Shown here: positions 42,422 through 51,426 of the stretch, piece after piece | Layout: every line of letters begins with the position of its first letter | Position numbering within the stretch: the stretch's first letter is position 1 | Source of the DNA: Gemmiger formicilis | Lineage (GTDB): Bacteria > Bacillota > Clostridia > Oscillospirales > Ruminococcaceae | DNA length: 64,000 bases | NCBI RefSeq assembly: GCF_024462815.1 | Contig: NZ_JANGCG010000001.1 | Span: 310,001-374,000, forward strand | Reading direction: 5' to 3' | The notes under the pieces: generated by a model | Databases searched by the model: none | The model's input: the letters and a program-made list of their open reading frames with translations, nothing else | Told to the model about the DNA's origin: nothing | Position numbers and translations under genes: made by a program

Positions 42422-43294
42422 TTATAGACTTCGATTCACATCGCGGTGCTGCACGCTGGGGGCATAGCCCAGCTTCTCACAGAATTCACCGATTTTCCGC
42501 GCAAAGGTAATCGAACGGTGCTTGCCGCCGGTGCAGCCCACCGCAATCATCAGCTGGCTTTTCCCCTCCTTGACATACAGCGGCAGGGCAAATTCCAGCA
42601 TATGCTCATACCGGCGCAGCAGCTCGCGGGAATCCTCGGAATCCATGACGTAATCCACCACGTCCTGATCCAGCCCGGTCTTGTGCTTGAGCTCCGGCAG
42701 ATAGAAGGGGTTCGGCAGGCAGCGCACATCCAGCACAAGGTCTGCCTCCTGCGGCAGACCATATTTGAAGCCAAAGGATACCACCGTCAGCGCCATCGGG
42801 CTTTCGCCCTTATCCAGGAACAGGCTGCACACGCGCTCCCGGTTCTGTGCGGCGGAAAGCAGTGATGTATCAATGACATATTTTGCTTTATCCCTCAACG
42901 GCTGCAGCAGCTTACGTTCCCGGGCAATCGCCTCGGAGATGGGCACCTTTTCCGCTACCGACAAAGGGTGTTGGCGGCGGGTCTCCTTGTAGCGGCGCTG
43001 GATAACCGAATCATTGGCGTCCAGAAACAGAATATCATAGTTGATTTTCTTGTCATCCAAATCCGCCAGTGCTTCCTTCAGCTGCTCAATGCTGCGCACA
43101 CCGCGCACATCCATAACAACCGCCACGCGGTTGAGCTGGTTTTCGCCCTGCAGGGCAAAGTCCACGATACGCGGCAGCAGCGCCACCGGGATATTGTCAA
43201 TGCAGAAAAAGCCGATGTCCTCCAGCGCATTGACAGTCATAGACTTGCCCGCGCCCGAAAGGCCGGTCACAATCAGAAAATTCATCTTTCCCAC
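42422..43294 (-). CDS. rapZ: RNase adapter / nucleotide-binding protein RapZ (YvcJ)
   Basis: A 290-residue P-loop protein with Walker A GLSGAGKS near residue 11 and a C-terminal half with SFGFKYGLP, DVRCLPNPFY and GCTGGKHRSI. In E. coli RapZ senses glucosamine 6-phosphate and targets GlmZ RNA to RNase E; in Bacillus YvcJ has a looser link to competence. It sits 7 bases after murB, which fits a link to cell-wall amino sugars. Confidence 0.95.
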   Translation of the reverse strand: MGKMNFLIVTGLSGAGKSMTVNALEDIGFFCIDNIPVALLPRIVDFALQGENQLNRVAVVMDVRGVRSIEQLKEALADLDDKKINYDILFLDANDSVIQRRYKETRRQHPLSVAEKVPISEAIARERKLLQPLRDKAKYVIDTSLLSAAQNRERVCSLFLDKGESPMALTVVSFGFKYGLPQEADLVLDVRCLPNPFYLPELKHKTGLDQDVVDYVMDSEDSRELLRRYEHMLEFALPLYVKEGKSQLMIAVGCTGGKHRSITFARKIGEFCEKLGYAPSVQHRDVNRSL

Positions 43295-43301
43295 CGTTCA
43301 C

Positions 43302-44228
43302 TTATCTCACCACGCGGATTTCGCGCTCCAGAACAAAGCCGGTTTTGTCCCTGACAATCCGGCTGACCTGCTCGGTCAGGGCCACCACATCGGCGCAGGT
43401 CGCGCCGCCGCGGTTGATGACAAAGCCGCAGTGCTTCTCACTGATTTGCGCCCCGCCGACGGTAAAGCCGCGCAGGCCGCACTCCTCAATCAGCTTGCCT
43501 GCAAACGCGCCCTGCGGCCGCTTGAAGGTGCTGCCCGCACTGGGCCATTCCAGCGGTTGCTTATCCTTGCGCCTGCCTAGAAGCTCCTGCATTCTGGCCA
43601 GCACCGCTGCCCCATCGCCATGGCGCAGCACCACCGTGGCGGACAGAATACACCAGTCGGGGTTTTCCTCAAACAGGCTGGTACGGTAGCCCATCTTCAA
43701 ATCGGCGGCAGGCAAGGTGCGCAGCTGCAAATCGCTGTCCAGAAAGGTCACGCTTTCCAGCACGTCCTTCAGCTCCCCGCCGTAGGCCCCCGCGTTCATA
43801 TAGACAGCACCGCCCACCGTGCCGGGGATGCCGCAGGCAAATTCCAGCCCGGTCAATCCCAGTGTCTGGGCCTTGCTGCAAAGGCGTCCCAGCGTCTGCC
43901 CCGCCCCGGCGGTAATACGCACAAGGTCGGTATCCGCGTCGGATGCTTTCATCTCATTCAGGCCGCGCATATCCACAACAGCGCCGTCAAAGCCGGCATC
44001 GTCAAACAGCGTGTTGGAGCCATTTCCCAGCAGATAGACACGCACGCCCTGTGCACGGCAGTGCTGCAAAATACGGCGCAGCTCTGCTGCATTGCGCGGG
44101 GCGCACCAGAACGCCGCCGGACCCCCGATTTTAAACGTCGTGTGCCCTGCCAGTACCTCCTGCTGCACAAAGGGCAGCTGCTCTGCTGCCAGAGCCTTGG
44201 CCAACGCCGCAGTTGTCTTTTCCTGCAT
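43302..44228 (-). CDS. murB: UDP-N-acetylenolpyruvoylglucosamine reductase
   Basis: A 308-residue FAD enzyme that makes UDP-N-acetylmuramate. FAD-binding segments are LLGNGSNTLFDD near residue 70 and GIPGTVGGAVYMNAGAYGGEL near 130. The catalytic Ser lies in AGSTFKRPQGAFAGKLIE near residue 232, and the late Glu near the FVLEREIRVV end fits the type IIb enzyme. It stands between the glucokinase gene and rapZ. Confidence 0.95.
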   Translation of the reverse strand: MQEKTTAALAKALAAEQLPFVQQEVLAGHTTFKIGGPAAFWCAPRNAAELRRILQHCRAQGVRVYLLGNGSNTLFDDAGFDGAVVDMRGLNEMKASDADTDLVRITAGAGQTLGRLCSKAQTLGLTGLEFACGIPGTVGGAVYMNAGAYGGELKDVLESVTFLDSDLQLRTLPAADLKMGYRTSLFEENPDWCILSATVVLRHGDGAAVLARMQELLGRRKDKQPLEWPSAGSTFKRPQGAFAGKLIEECGLRGFTVGGAQISEKHCGFVINRGGATCADVVALTEQVSRIVRDKTGFVLEREIRVVR

Positions 44229-44245
44229 AGGTTTCCTCCGCTGAA

Positions 44246-45202
44246 TCAGATAGAATTACCGAGGGCTGCTGCGCCAATGACGCCTGCGTCGTTGTGCAGC
44301 TGGCAGGCGCAGATAACCGGGAACTTGCCAGTGGTAATGTTGCGGGTCTCGTTTTCTGCGTAAGTGCGAACCGGTGCCAGCAGAACCTCGCCCTGATTGG
44401 ACACACCGCCGCCGATGCAGATGACCTCCGGCTCAAAGGTGTTGATGACGTTGGCAATGCCAACGCCCACATACTCAATCCAGCTGTCCACAACCTTCTT
44501 GGCGGTCTCATCGCCCTTGGCCATGGCATCAAAGGCCAGCTTGGCATTGACGTGGTCAATGTCCTGCGTCATTTTCCACATAATCGTATTCTTGTTGGCC
44601 TGCATGGCGTTTTTCGTCTCGCGGGTCAGGGCGCTGGCCGAGGCATAGCGCTCCCAGCAGCCCTTGCGGCCGCAGGTGCACTGGATGCCGTCCTTGACAA
44701 TGACATTATGGCCCATCTCGCCCGCGGCAAAATTGAAGCCGCGCAGAATTTTGCCGTCCAGAATGATGCCGCTGCCGATGCCGGTGCCCAGCGTGATAAC
44801 CACGGCATCCTTATAGCCCTTAGCACCGCCTGCAATGTACTCGCCGTAGGCGGCGGCGTTGGCATCGTTCTCAACATAGACCTTGCAGCCCAGCAGCTTT
44901 TCCAGGTCAGGGCCGAGGTTCCAGTCATAGTAGCCAAAGTTGGTGTTGAAGCCGACAAAGCCGGTGGTGAAGTTCACGCTGCCCGGGGTGCCGATGCCGA
45001 CATAGGCAATATCGGCAAAGTCAATCTTATTCTCGCGGGCCACCGTGCGGCACAAATCGGCCATGCCCTTTTCCAAATCCTCCGCCGGGCGGGGCAGGCG
45101 CGTTGCCCAGGTCAGCTTGCCAATGATTTCATAGCTCTCGTTGACAATACCGGCGGTCATAGTGGTGCCGCCGAGGTCAATACCAATGGTGTACTTGCTC
45201 AT
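44246..45202 (-). CDS. glk: ROK family glucokinase
   Basis: A 318-residue sugar kinase. The phosphate-binding DLGGTTMTAGIV at residues 10-21, catalytic EVENDANAAAYGEY near residue 105, and the ROK zinc motif CTCGRKGCWE near residue 170 are present. ROK members of this form usually phosphorylate glucose with ATP. It overlaps the PHP gene by 4 bases. It lies in the same operon as hprK, so sugar phosphorylation and catabolite control share a transcript. Confidence 0.92.
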   Translation of the reverse strand: MSKYTIGIDLGGTTMTAGIVNESYEIIGKLTWATRLPRPAEDLEKGMADLCRTVARENKIDFADIAYVGIGTPGSVNFTTGFVGFNTNFGYYDWNLGPDLEKLLGCKVYVENDANAAAYGEYIAGGAKGYKDAVVITLGTGIGSGIILDGKILRGFNFAAGEMGHNVIVKDGIQCTCGRKGCWERYASASALTRETKNAMQANKNTIMWKMTQDIDHVNAKLAFDAMAKGDETAKKVVDSWIEYVGVGIANVINTFEPEVICIGGGVSNQGEVLLAPVRTYAENETRNITTGKFPVICACQLHNDAGVIGAAALGNSI

Positions 45203-45948
45203 AACAGAATTCCTCCTACTTCTTTAGCGCAGGGCTTTTTGTGCTCCTGCAGTTCACGTACCAGATTTTCCCGCGTGGCGTTGATGATGAGCTCCTGCGG
45301 AAAGTCCAACTCCTCCAGCATTGCATACAGCGCCATAAGACCGTTTTTGAGCTGGAGGGTGCTGTGGGCATCGCTGTCCACCGAAATGCGGCAGCCGTTT
45401 TCAAGGCAGGCTGCCAGCAGTGCGCGCATATTGGGGACACCGTCCTTGCGGACGTTGAACGAGTTGCCGTTCAGCTCCACAACCTTATGATTTCTGACAA
45501 AGGCCTTGGTGACAAGGTCATAGTCATAGCGATAGTTTTCCTGCTCGGAATGGCCGATGATATCCACATAGGGGTTTTCTGCCACGGCCAGCCAGAGACG
45601 GTTTGCTTCCTTGCGGGTCAGCAGCCCCGGCACACAGGCGCTGTGGATGGACGCCACCACCCAATCCTGTTGTTTGAGCAGGCTTTCGGGCATATCCAGC
45701 CCGCCCTTCGTGTCCATAACGTTGACCTCCGCGCCGTAGAGCATAACAACGCCTTCCACAACACGCGGCAAGGCCTTCCAGTTCTGGAAGTGCCAGATAT
45801 GCGCAGAGTCCGGCATGGAGGAGGCGTGGTCGGTGACAGCCAGCGCGCAGTAGCCGGTTTCTCTGGCGGCTGCGGCCATTTCGTTCAACGTGTTGTAGGC
45901 GTGGGTGGCACACAGCGTGTGGGTGTGCAGGTCTGCAATCATCTGCAT
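45199..45948 (-). CDS. PHP domain phosphoesterase (YcdX-like)
   Basis: A 249-residue metal-dependent phosphatase. PHP ligand segments are DLHTHTLCATHAYNTL at residues 5-20, VTDHASSMPDSAHIWHF near 40, GAEVNVMD near 73, and later SIHSACV, GHSEQ, NGNSF and SVDSDAHS. This matches the YcdX-type phosphatases that act on small phosphorylated substrates; no natural substrate is settled. It starts 18 bases after hprK. Confidence 0.88.
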   Translation of the reverse strand: MQMIADLHTHTLCATHAYNTLNEMAAAARETGYCALAVTDHASSMPDSAHIWHFQNWKALPRVVEGVVMLYGAEVNVMDTKGGLDMPESLLKQQDWVVASIHSACVPGLLTRKEANRLWLAVAENPYVDIIGHSEQENYRYDYDLVTKAFVRNHKVVELNGNSFNVRKDGVPNMRALLAACLENGCRISVDSDAHSTLQLKNGLMALYAMLEELDFPQELIINATRENLVRELQEHKKPCAKEVGGILL

Positions 45949-45966
45949 GGGATGGGAATACCTCTT

Positions 45967-46899
45967 TTACTTTGTGATATCGTCCTGAAGGCCCAGTTGG
46001 GTCAGCAGCTCCTTGGCTGCATTGTAGCCCATCTCCTTCTGGCGGTTGTTGATGGCCGCCGTTTCCAGAATGACGGCCAGATTACGGCCCGGCATAACCG
46101 GGATAAGCATACTGGGCACCTTGACGCCGAGGATGTCATAATACTCGGTTTCGAGGCCCGTGCGGTCATAGTTCTTGGTGCGGTCCCATGGCTCAAGCTG
46201 GACCACCATCTCCACCTCAACGCTGGAGCGCACCGAGCCGATGCCGAAAACACGCGCCACGTTGATGATGCCAATGCCGCGCAGCTCAATAAAGTGGCGG
46301 ATGTTGGCGGGTGCCGTGCCCAGGATCTTGCGGTAGGATACCCTGCGCAGCTCAACGGCATCGTCGGCAATCAAACGGTGGCCGCGCTTGACCAGCTCAA
46401 TGGCCGTCTCGCTCTTGCCGACGCCGGAATCGCCCAAAATCAGGATGCCCTCGCCGTAGACCTCCACCAGCACACCGTGTCGGGTAATGCGGGGTGCAAG
46501 CTCGGTGTTCAGGGTTGTGATGAGCTGCCCCATCAGGGCCGAGGTCATCTCGGTGGACATCAGCAGCGGTACGCCGTACTTCTTGGCAAACTGCATCATC
46601 TCCGACAAGGGCTGCATACCGCGGGTCAGCACAACGGCGGGCGGCTGGAAGGAGAACAGCTTCTCCAGATGGGTGTTGCGCAGCGAGGTGGACAGCTCAT
46701 CCAGATAGGACATTTCGGTCAGGCCGATAATCTGGATGCGCTTGTTGTCAAAGTTCTCATAGTAGCCGGCCAGCAGGATGCCCGGGCGGTACACCTCCGT
46801 TGCTGTGACCTGGATTTTATCCAGCTCACAGGGGGTATAGGCAATCGTCAGGTTAGCCTCCTCCGCCAGCTTTGCGAGGGAAACAGAGAATTCAGACAC
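45967..46899 (-). CDS. hprK: HPr kinase/phosphorylase
   Basis: A 310-residue regulator that phosphorylates HPr at Ser46 in response to fructose 1,6-bisphosphate and so drives catabolite repression with CcpA. The Walker A GDSGVGKS lies near residue 153, the family signature LRGIGIINVARVFG near 205, and the Ser/Lys-rich C-terminal helix at the end. The start is a GTG with GGAAAGGGG upstream. It is the first gene of a seven-gene run (hprK to dnaE). Confidence 0.96.
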   Translation of the reverse strand: MSEFSVSLAKLAEEANLTIAYTPCELDKIQVTATEVYRPGILLAGYYENFDNKRIQIIGLTEMSYLDELSTSLRNTHLEKLFSFQPPAVVLTRGMQPLSEMMQFAKKYGVPLLMSTEMTSALMGQLITTLNTELAPRITRHGVLVEVYGEGILILGDSGVGKSETAIELVKRGHRLIADDAVELRRVSYRKILGTAPANIRHFIELRGIGIINVARVFGIGSVRSSVEVEMVVQLEPWDRTKNYDRTGLETEYYDILGVKVPSMLIPVMPGRNLAVILETAAINNRQKEMGYNAAKELLTQLGLQDDITK

Positions 46900-46938
46900 A
46901 GTGGAACGCCCCTTTCCTTTTTCAAAACATTATTATCT

Positions 46939-46967
46939 ATTATACCGTAACCGGCGTTTTTTGTACA
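46939..46967 (-). promoter_or_regulatory. Promoter of the hprK-dnaE operon
   Basis: Minus-strand TGTACA (46962-46967), 17 bases, TATAAT (46939-46944). Confidence 0.7.
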
Positions 46968-46990
46968 GGGGGAATAGCCCCCGCTTTGTC

Positions 46991-47027
46991 AAAAAAATGC
47001 CCGCCGTTTTTGTGTGAAAACGGCGGG
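46991..47027 (-). terminator. Terminator of the glycan operon
   Basis: Minus strand CCCGCCGTTTT pairs with AAAACGGCGGG, followed by a T-run of seven. Confidence 0.92.
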
Positions 47028-47033
47028 TCGGTT

Positions 47034-48041
47034 TCAGTTGTTCCGGGGGCACATAGCCGCAACGGCGGTGCGCAGGGTTCTTTGCAGCCAGAGCAATGCC
47101 TCTGCCGCGGCAAAGGTGGCAGCCAGATAAATCACAAACAGGAATGCGGTGTCCCGGCGGGACAGTGCCCCCAAATCAAAGTGTGCGGCCATATCCTGAA
47201 TCAGCACATGGTGGACAAGAAAAACCGCGTAGGAGATTTTGGCCAGCCGTGCCCCCACCGCACAGGGCCACGGGCGCTCGAGCAGCGGTGCCGCAAGCGC
47301 CAGCAGGATAAAGACCGTCATGCTGACCAGCGCACAGGTGATTTTCCCGTCCAGACGCTGCGCCGCCGCACCGGCCAGAAGAAGCACCGGGGCCAGCAGA
47401 TACTGCGCCTTTTTGCCCAAGGTCAAGAAGGTCATACCAAACAGAAATTCCGGGATATGCACCGCCACAAGCCGTGCATCCCAGCCCATCAGGTGCACCG
47501 GGATGCAGACCGTCAGCGTCACCGCCCATGTCAGCACCAGGTGCTTGCGCATTGCACGCTGCAAAAGCGGAAAGAGCGCATATAAAAACAGAATGCTGCC
47601 GAGGAACCACTCGCCGACACAGGCAAAGTCCATGCCGACCCAGCCCGCAGCCACCGCAAAGTTATCCAGCCCCAGTGCGGTAAGCACCAGCGTGACCGTC
47701 CTTGCCCCGCCGAAGCTGCCGGGCTTTGTCACAAAGCGGAACGCAAAGACCACAAACCACGCCAGCCAGAACAGAGGATAGACGGCCCTTGCCCGCTTTT
47801 TATAAAACTGCACCGGGCTCTGGTCAAGCGGGACGGTCAGCGCCAGCGAGGCACCGGACACGATAAAAAACAAGGACGAGCCAAAATCCCCGAGATAAAT
47901 GCCCAGCGGCAAAGTGCTGGTGAACAGCTTGTGCGGCATGGTAAAATACCCGGTGACCGTTGCATTGAAATGTACGATCAGGATGCAGGCCAGCGCCATG
48001 GCGCGGATGAAATCCAGATAGAAAAGACGTTGCTTTTTGAT
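47034..48041 (-). CDS. Acyltransferase 3 family membrane protein (probable AUC start)
   Basis: A membrane O-acyltransferase with about ten hydrophobic segments; members acetylate or succinylate cell-surface sugars. The conserved start of the family, YLDFIRAMALACILIVHF, is present, but the first ATG (47999) lies inside it. In frame upstream the only suitably placed codon is ATC at 48039-48041, with GGGGAG about 7 bases before it and the preceding gene's stop 15 bases further, in the same frame. This gives 335 residues. The alternative is a truncated start at 47999. The catalytic His is in VHFN. It is the last gene of the glycan operon. Confidence 0.85.
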   Translation of the reverse strand: MKKQRLFYLDFIRAMALACILIVHFNATVTGYFTMPHKLFTSTLPLGIYLGDFGSSLFFIVSGASLALTVPLDQSPVQFYKKRARAVYPLFWLAWFVVFAFRFVTKPGSFGGARTVTLVLTALGLDNFAVAAGWVGMDFACVGEWFLGSILFLYALFPLLQRAMRKHLVLTWAVTLTVCIPVHLMGWDARLVAVHIPEFLFGMTFLTLGKKAQYLLAPVLLLAGAAAQRLDGKITCALVSMTVFILLALAAPLLERPWPCAVGARLAKISYAVFLVHHVLIQDMAAHFDLGALSRRDTAFLFVIYLAATFAAAEALLWLQRTLRTAVAAMCPRNN

Positions 48042-48056
48042 TGGGTATCTCCCCTT

Positions 48057-49463
48057 TTATTTTTGCAGTCTGTGCTTGATAAGCCGTCCCAGCTGCTTTG
48101 CCACATCGGCGGGCCGGGCGGCGGCGGTTTCGTAGGCGTTCAGGATATCTGCGCGGGCCACTGCCTGCGCCGCCGTCTCAAACGGCGCTGCATACGCACC
48201 GTTTTCCTGCGCCGTCAGCGCCAGCCGCCACGCATCCAGCTGGGTTTTACATTCCGGGATTCCGTCCGGGAAGGCAGATTCGCGCACCAGCATCCAACCG
48301 CAGTTGGGCGCGGGCAGGGGTGCCTCATCCACCGGGACAGGTGCTTTTTCCCTCAGTGCGGGCAATGCCGCCAGCCACTGTGCGCGGCGGGCTGACGTAC
48401 AGCCCGCATACAGCGGCACCGAGGGGCTCAGGATGCCCAGGAGCGGCTCTTTTTCAAACCACGCGGCGGCCTCGCCCAGCAGAGCATCCGCCTCGGCGGC
48501 GGCCTGCTGGTTGTACCAGTCTGTCACCGGGTCCGCGGCGGGCAGCTCATAGCGGATGAGCTTCAGCCCCAGCGCGGCAGGGTCGGCCGGTGCAGTATGC
48601 CGTTTTTCCACAAGATAGCGCCAATGCAGATTTTGTGCCAGCGCCGCCAGCGGCTGCGTTTTCAGCAGCGATACCACCAGCAAATCCAGCGGGAAATCCG
48701 TTTCTGACTGGATATACCCGCACAGCTCCCGCGCCGCCATACCGTCCGTGCGGCGCAGCTCGTCCGCATAGGGCGTGAAAAGACTGCGCCGCTTGAAAAA
48801 CGGACAGCCGCGGTTCTGCAGCAGTTCCCTCGGGCAGGCCATAATGGGATTGACAAAGACGTCCTTCATATCGTCCGTCTGCACATAGGTATCCCAGACA
48901 TAGCCCTTGGCAGCAAAGTACGGTGTAAACCGCGTTTCGTGGCAGATGACCGACTGCTCATAGCTTTCCGGCAGCTTCATTTCCTGCCAGTAGCGCCAGA
49001 AATCCTCACTGTTGAAAAGCCGCGGGCGCAGGGCGAGAAAATGTGACTGGATATGCTCCAGCACATTGCCGCCGAACCGTGCGCTTTTCATCGCGTAGTG
49101 GCGTGTCAGCCCCCAGAAATCCAGCTCCCGGCGGGCGTCCATCGCCGCCAGCATCGGCTCCAGCGTGCAGACCGGACCCGCCAGCGTATAGTTCATCAGG
49201 ATGACTTCCTCATACCCGGCCAGCTCCTCGCGGCCAAGTGAGAGCAGCGCCTCCCGGTAGGCACCGACATCGAAGCCGGTGTTTTCTCTCTCGATACGCC
49301 CTGCGCCGGACTGGCGCACCCAGACGCGGTCTGCCGGGTTCAGCGTACCGTTTGTGACAAAGATGACCCTTGCATATTTCTGCATTGCCTGCACAGCAAC
49401 GCGGCAGGCTGTGTCAATGCGGCCTGCCGGGTCATAATGAAAATAGATGACCAGTCGTTTCAT
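48057..49463 (-). CDS. RgpF-like glycan protein, shortened paralogue
   Basis: A 468-residue protein related to the rhamnan synthesis F (RgpF) family and to the gene just upstream. The first half matches it well: MKRLVIYFHYD, RENTGFDVGAYREAL, MNYTLAGPVCTLEPML, LDFWGLTRH, HIQSHFLALR and KRRSLFTPYADEL. The second half is reduced to a degenerate part (FEKEPLLGILSPSVPLY) and lacks the central QGRDV-type and DKKA segments. ATG 49463 lies 7 bases after the preceding stop. It probably arose by tandem duplication; whether it still transfers sugar is unknown. Confidence 0.8.
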   Translation of the reverse strand: MKRLVIYFHYDPAGRIDTACRVAVQAMQKYARVIFVTNGTLNPADRVWVRQSGAGRIERENTGFDVGAYREALLSLGREELAGYEEVILMNYTLAGPVCTLEPMLAAMDARRELDFWGLTRHYAMKSARFGGNVLEHIQSHFLALRPRLFNSEDFWRYWQEMKLPESYEQSVICHETRFTPYFAAKGYVWDTYVQTDDMKDVFVNPIMACPRELLQNRGCPFFKRRSLFTPYADELRRTDGMAARELCGYIQSETDFPLDLLVVSLLKTQPLAALAQNLHWRYLVEKRHTAPADPAALGLKLIRYELPAADPVTDWYNQQAAAEADALLGEAAAWFEKEPLLGILSPSVPLYAGCTSARRAQWLAALPALREKAPVPVDEAPLPAPNCGWMLVRESAFPDGIPECKTQLDAWRLALTAQENGAYAAPFETAAQAVARADILNAYETAAARPADVAKQLGRLIKHRLQK

Positions 49464-49470
49464 CGGCGTG

Positions 49471-51414
49471 TCAGTCCTCATAGGGGCCGTGGTGCGGGCC
49501 AAGGATGGCGCGCTTTGTGCTGATAATCACTTTATAAGAGCCCGCGGGCAGATTATCCCGCAGCCAGTTGCGCGCATGGCGGCGTTTGCTGGCCGAATAT
49601 GGGCCGTAATGGCTGAACAGGTGGTGCTTTTTGCAGGCAAAATCCACCGCCGAGCTGCTGGCGTTATAGAAGGTCGTGCACTCAAAGACGCGGGCCAGCG
49701 GGCGAATCAGACCGTTGGCGTAGGCCTGCATTGTATCATTGCGGGTCACGGCGTAATTCTGGCTCATAACCACCGCCGGGTAGTAGCCTGCCCCCTGCGC
49801 CACAAACGGATAGACACGCTCAATGGCGTGGCTGATGGTGCCGTCCTGCGGCAGCGGCTCCGGCGGGAAATCCGTATGCTTCCAGCCGTGGTCAAACAGC
49901 GGGGCCAGCGCCTTGGGGCGGAACCAGAACACACTGCCGTAGGGCGCAATCGGCGATTTTTCACCGCTGATGGGCACATCCACCCCCAGCTCCTTCATCA
50001 GCTTTTTGGTGTTCTCAAAGTTCGGGCCCCAGCCGCCGGAGCTCATATTCATAAAATACACGCCGTGGGTCGGGAACGGCGGGCAGAGGATGCCGAGATA
50101 CGGGTCTTTTTCAAACTCGCACAGCACGTTCAGCACATGGGCGGCGTTCTTGCAGACGTTCTCATTGCAGACATAGCCGAAGCTGGCACCCACGCTGCCG
50201 GGCTTTGTCTGGATGGCTTTTTTATCGTGCATAAAGCAGGCATAGTCATATTCCCGCAGTTGGGGGGCCAGATCACAGAGGAAGGCGGCCACATCGCGGC
50301 CCTGATTTTCCACCACAGTCACGGTGACGCTGTGCACCCGCAAATCCGCAAAAGCGGCTTCAATCTGCGGCTTTTTGTCGGCGCTGCTGGTCGAGATGAA
50401 AACATCCGTCTCCGGCGGGAATTTGGCCGCAAATGCCTTGCTGGAATCCAGCATATCCATAAAATACAGGTGCATCGCCAGCGCAATGCGGCGGTTCTTG
50501 CGAATGTCCTGCACCATAGCGGTATCCTGCACGGTGGGCGCAATGATGCGGGTCAGCGCCAGATTGCGGGTGAAATCATGCGGGTGCATCGTGCGGATCA
50601 TATTCTTCCAGATAAGGTCAATGGGATAGTCCGTCTCGGTGCGCAGATAGTCATACAGCTCCTGCACCGGCTCCCCCGCCGTATCGTTGAGATAGGCCTC
50701 CAGCTCGTGCATAAAGCTGCGGCGCTTGAAAAGCGGGCATTTCTTCTCACGCAGCAAAAGTGTCGGGCAGACAAGCAGCGGATAGTCTGTAAAGTCCTTC
50801 AAATCGTCGGTCTTGACGTAGACATCCCACTTGAAGCCCTTATCCTCAAACTGCTTGGTGAAAACCGCCTCATACCGCTGCACGGAGTCGGTGTAGCTTT
50901 CAATCATCGGCATATTGTCCCAATAGGCCTGCAGCTCAGCGCTCCTGACAAAGCGCTGGCGGTAGACGATGAAATGGGACTGGATGTGCACCGGCAGATA
51001 GTCATACAGGTGCTTACCCTTGAAGGGGTTGGACTGTGCGCCGTGATGAATGGAGAGGCCCCAGAAATCCAAATCCTGATTTTCCCACATGGCGTCGAAC
51101 ATTTCCTGCAGCGGGCGCACCGGGCCCATCAAGGTGGAGTTCGTCATGACAATCTCGTCAAACTCGGCCAGCCTTGCCCAGCCGTAGGAGTCAAGCGCCG
51201 ACTTGTACGCCCAGACATCCAGGCCCTTGTTCTCGCGCACGATGATATTGTCCGTAAAGCGGGAGAAGGCTGCACGGCCCTGCTCACTGAGCTTGCCATT
51301 GCAGACAACGACCAAATCGGTCAGGTTCTTATTCAGGTCAGCAAGATAGTAGGTGATGAAATCATCCACATCGCCATTTTTTTCATAGAAGAAAAAGATG
51401 CCCAATCGTTTCAT
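49471..51414 (-). CDS. Rhamnan synthesis F (RgpF) family protein
   Basis: A full-length 647-residue RgpF-family glycosyltransferase. It has two parts: residues 1-300 with MKRLGIFFFYEKNGDVDD, RENKGLDVWAYKSAL and DLDFWGLSIHH; and residues 310-600 with LAMHLYFMDML, VENQGRDVAAFL, FMHDKKAIQTKPG, LGILCPPFPTHG, GSVFWFRPKAL and FPFVAQ-like YPFVAQGAGYYPAVV. Streptococcal RgpF adds rhamnose to wall polysaccharide. It follows an epimerase gene by 12 bases, so the substrate may be a deoxysugar; that is inference. Confidence 0.9.
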   Translation of the reverse strand: MKRLGIFFFYEKNGDVDDFITYYLADLNKNLTDLVVVCNGKLSEQGRAAFSRFTDNIIVRENKGLDVWAYKSALDSYGWARLAEFDEIVMTNSTLMGPVRPLQEMFDAMWENQDLDFWGLSIHHGAQSNPFKGKHLYDYLPVHIQSHFIVYRQRFVRSAELQAYWDNMPMIESYTDSVQRYEAVFTKQFEDKGFKWDVYVKTDDLKDFTDYPLLVCPTLLLREKKCPLFKRRSFMHELEAYLNDTAGEPVQELYDYLRTETDYPIDLIWKNMIRTMHPHDFTRNLALTRIIAPTVQDTAMVQDIRKNRRIALAMHLYFMDMLDSSKAFAAKFPPETDVFISTSSADKKPQIEAAFADLRVHSVTVTVVENQGRDVAAFLCDLAPQLREYDYACFMHDKKAIQTKPGSVGASFGYVCNENVCKNAAHVLNVLCEFEKDPYLGILCPPFPTHGVYFMNMSSGGWGPNFENTKKLMKELGVDVPISGEKSPIAPYGSVFWFRPKALAPLFDHGWKHTDFPPEPLPQDGTISHAIERVYPFVAQGAGYYPAVVMSQNYAVTRNDTMQAYANGLIRPLARVFECTTFYNASSSAVDFACKKHHLFSHYGPYSASKRRHARNWLRDNLPAGSYKVIISTKRAILGPHHGPYED

Positions 51415-51426
51415 TGCGTTTTTTCC

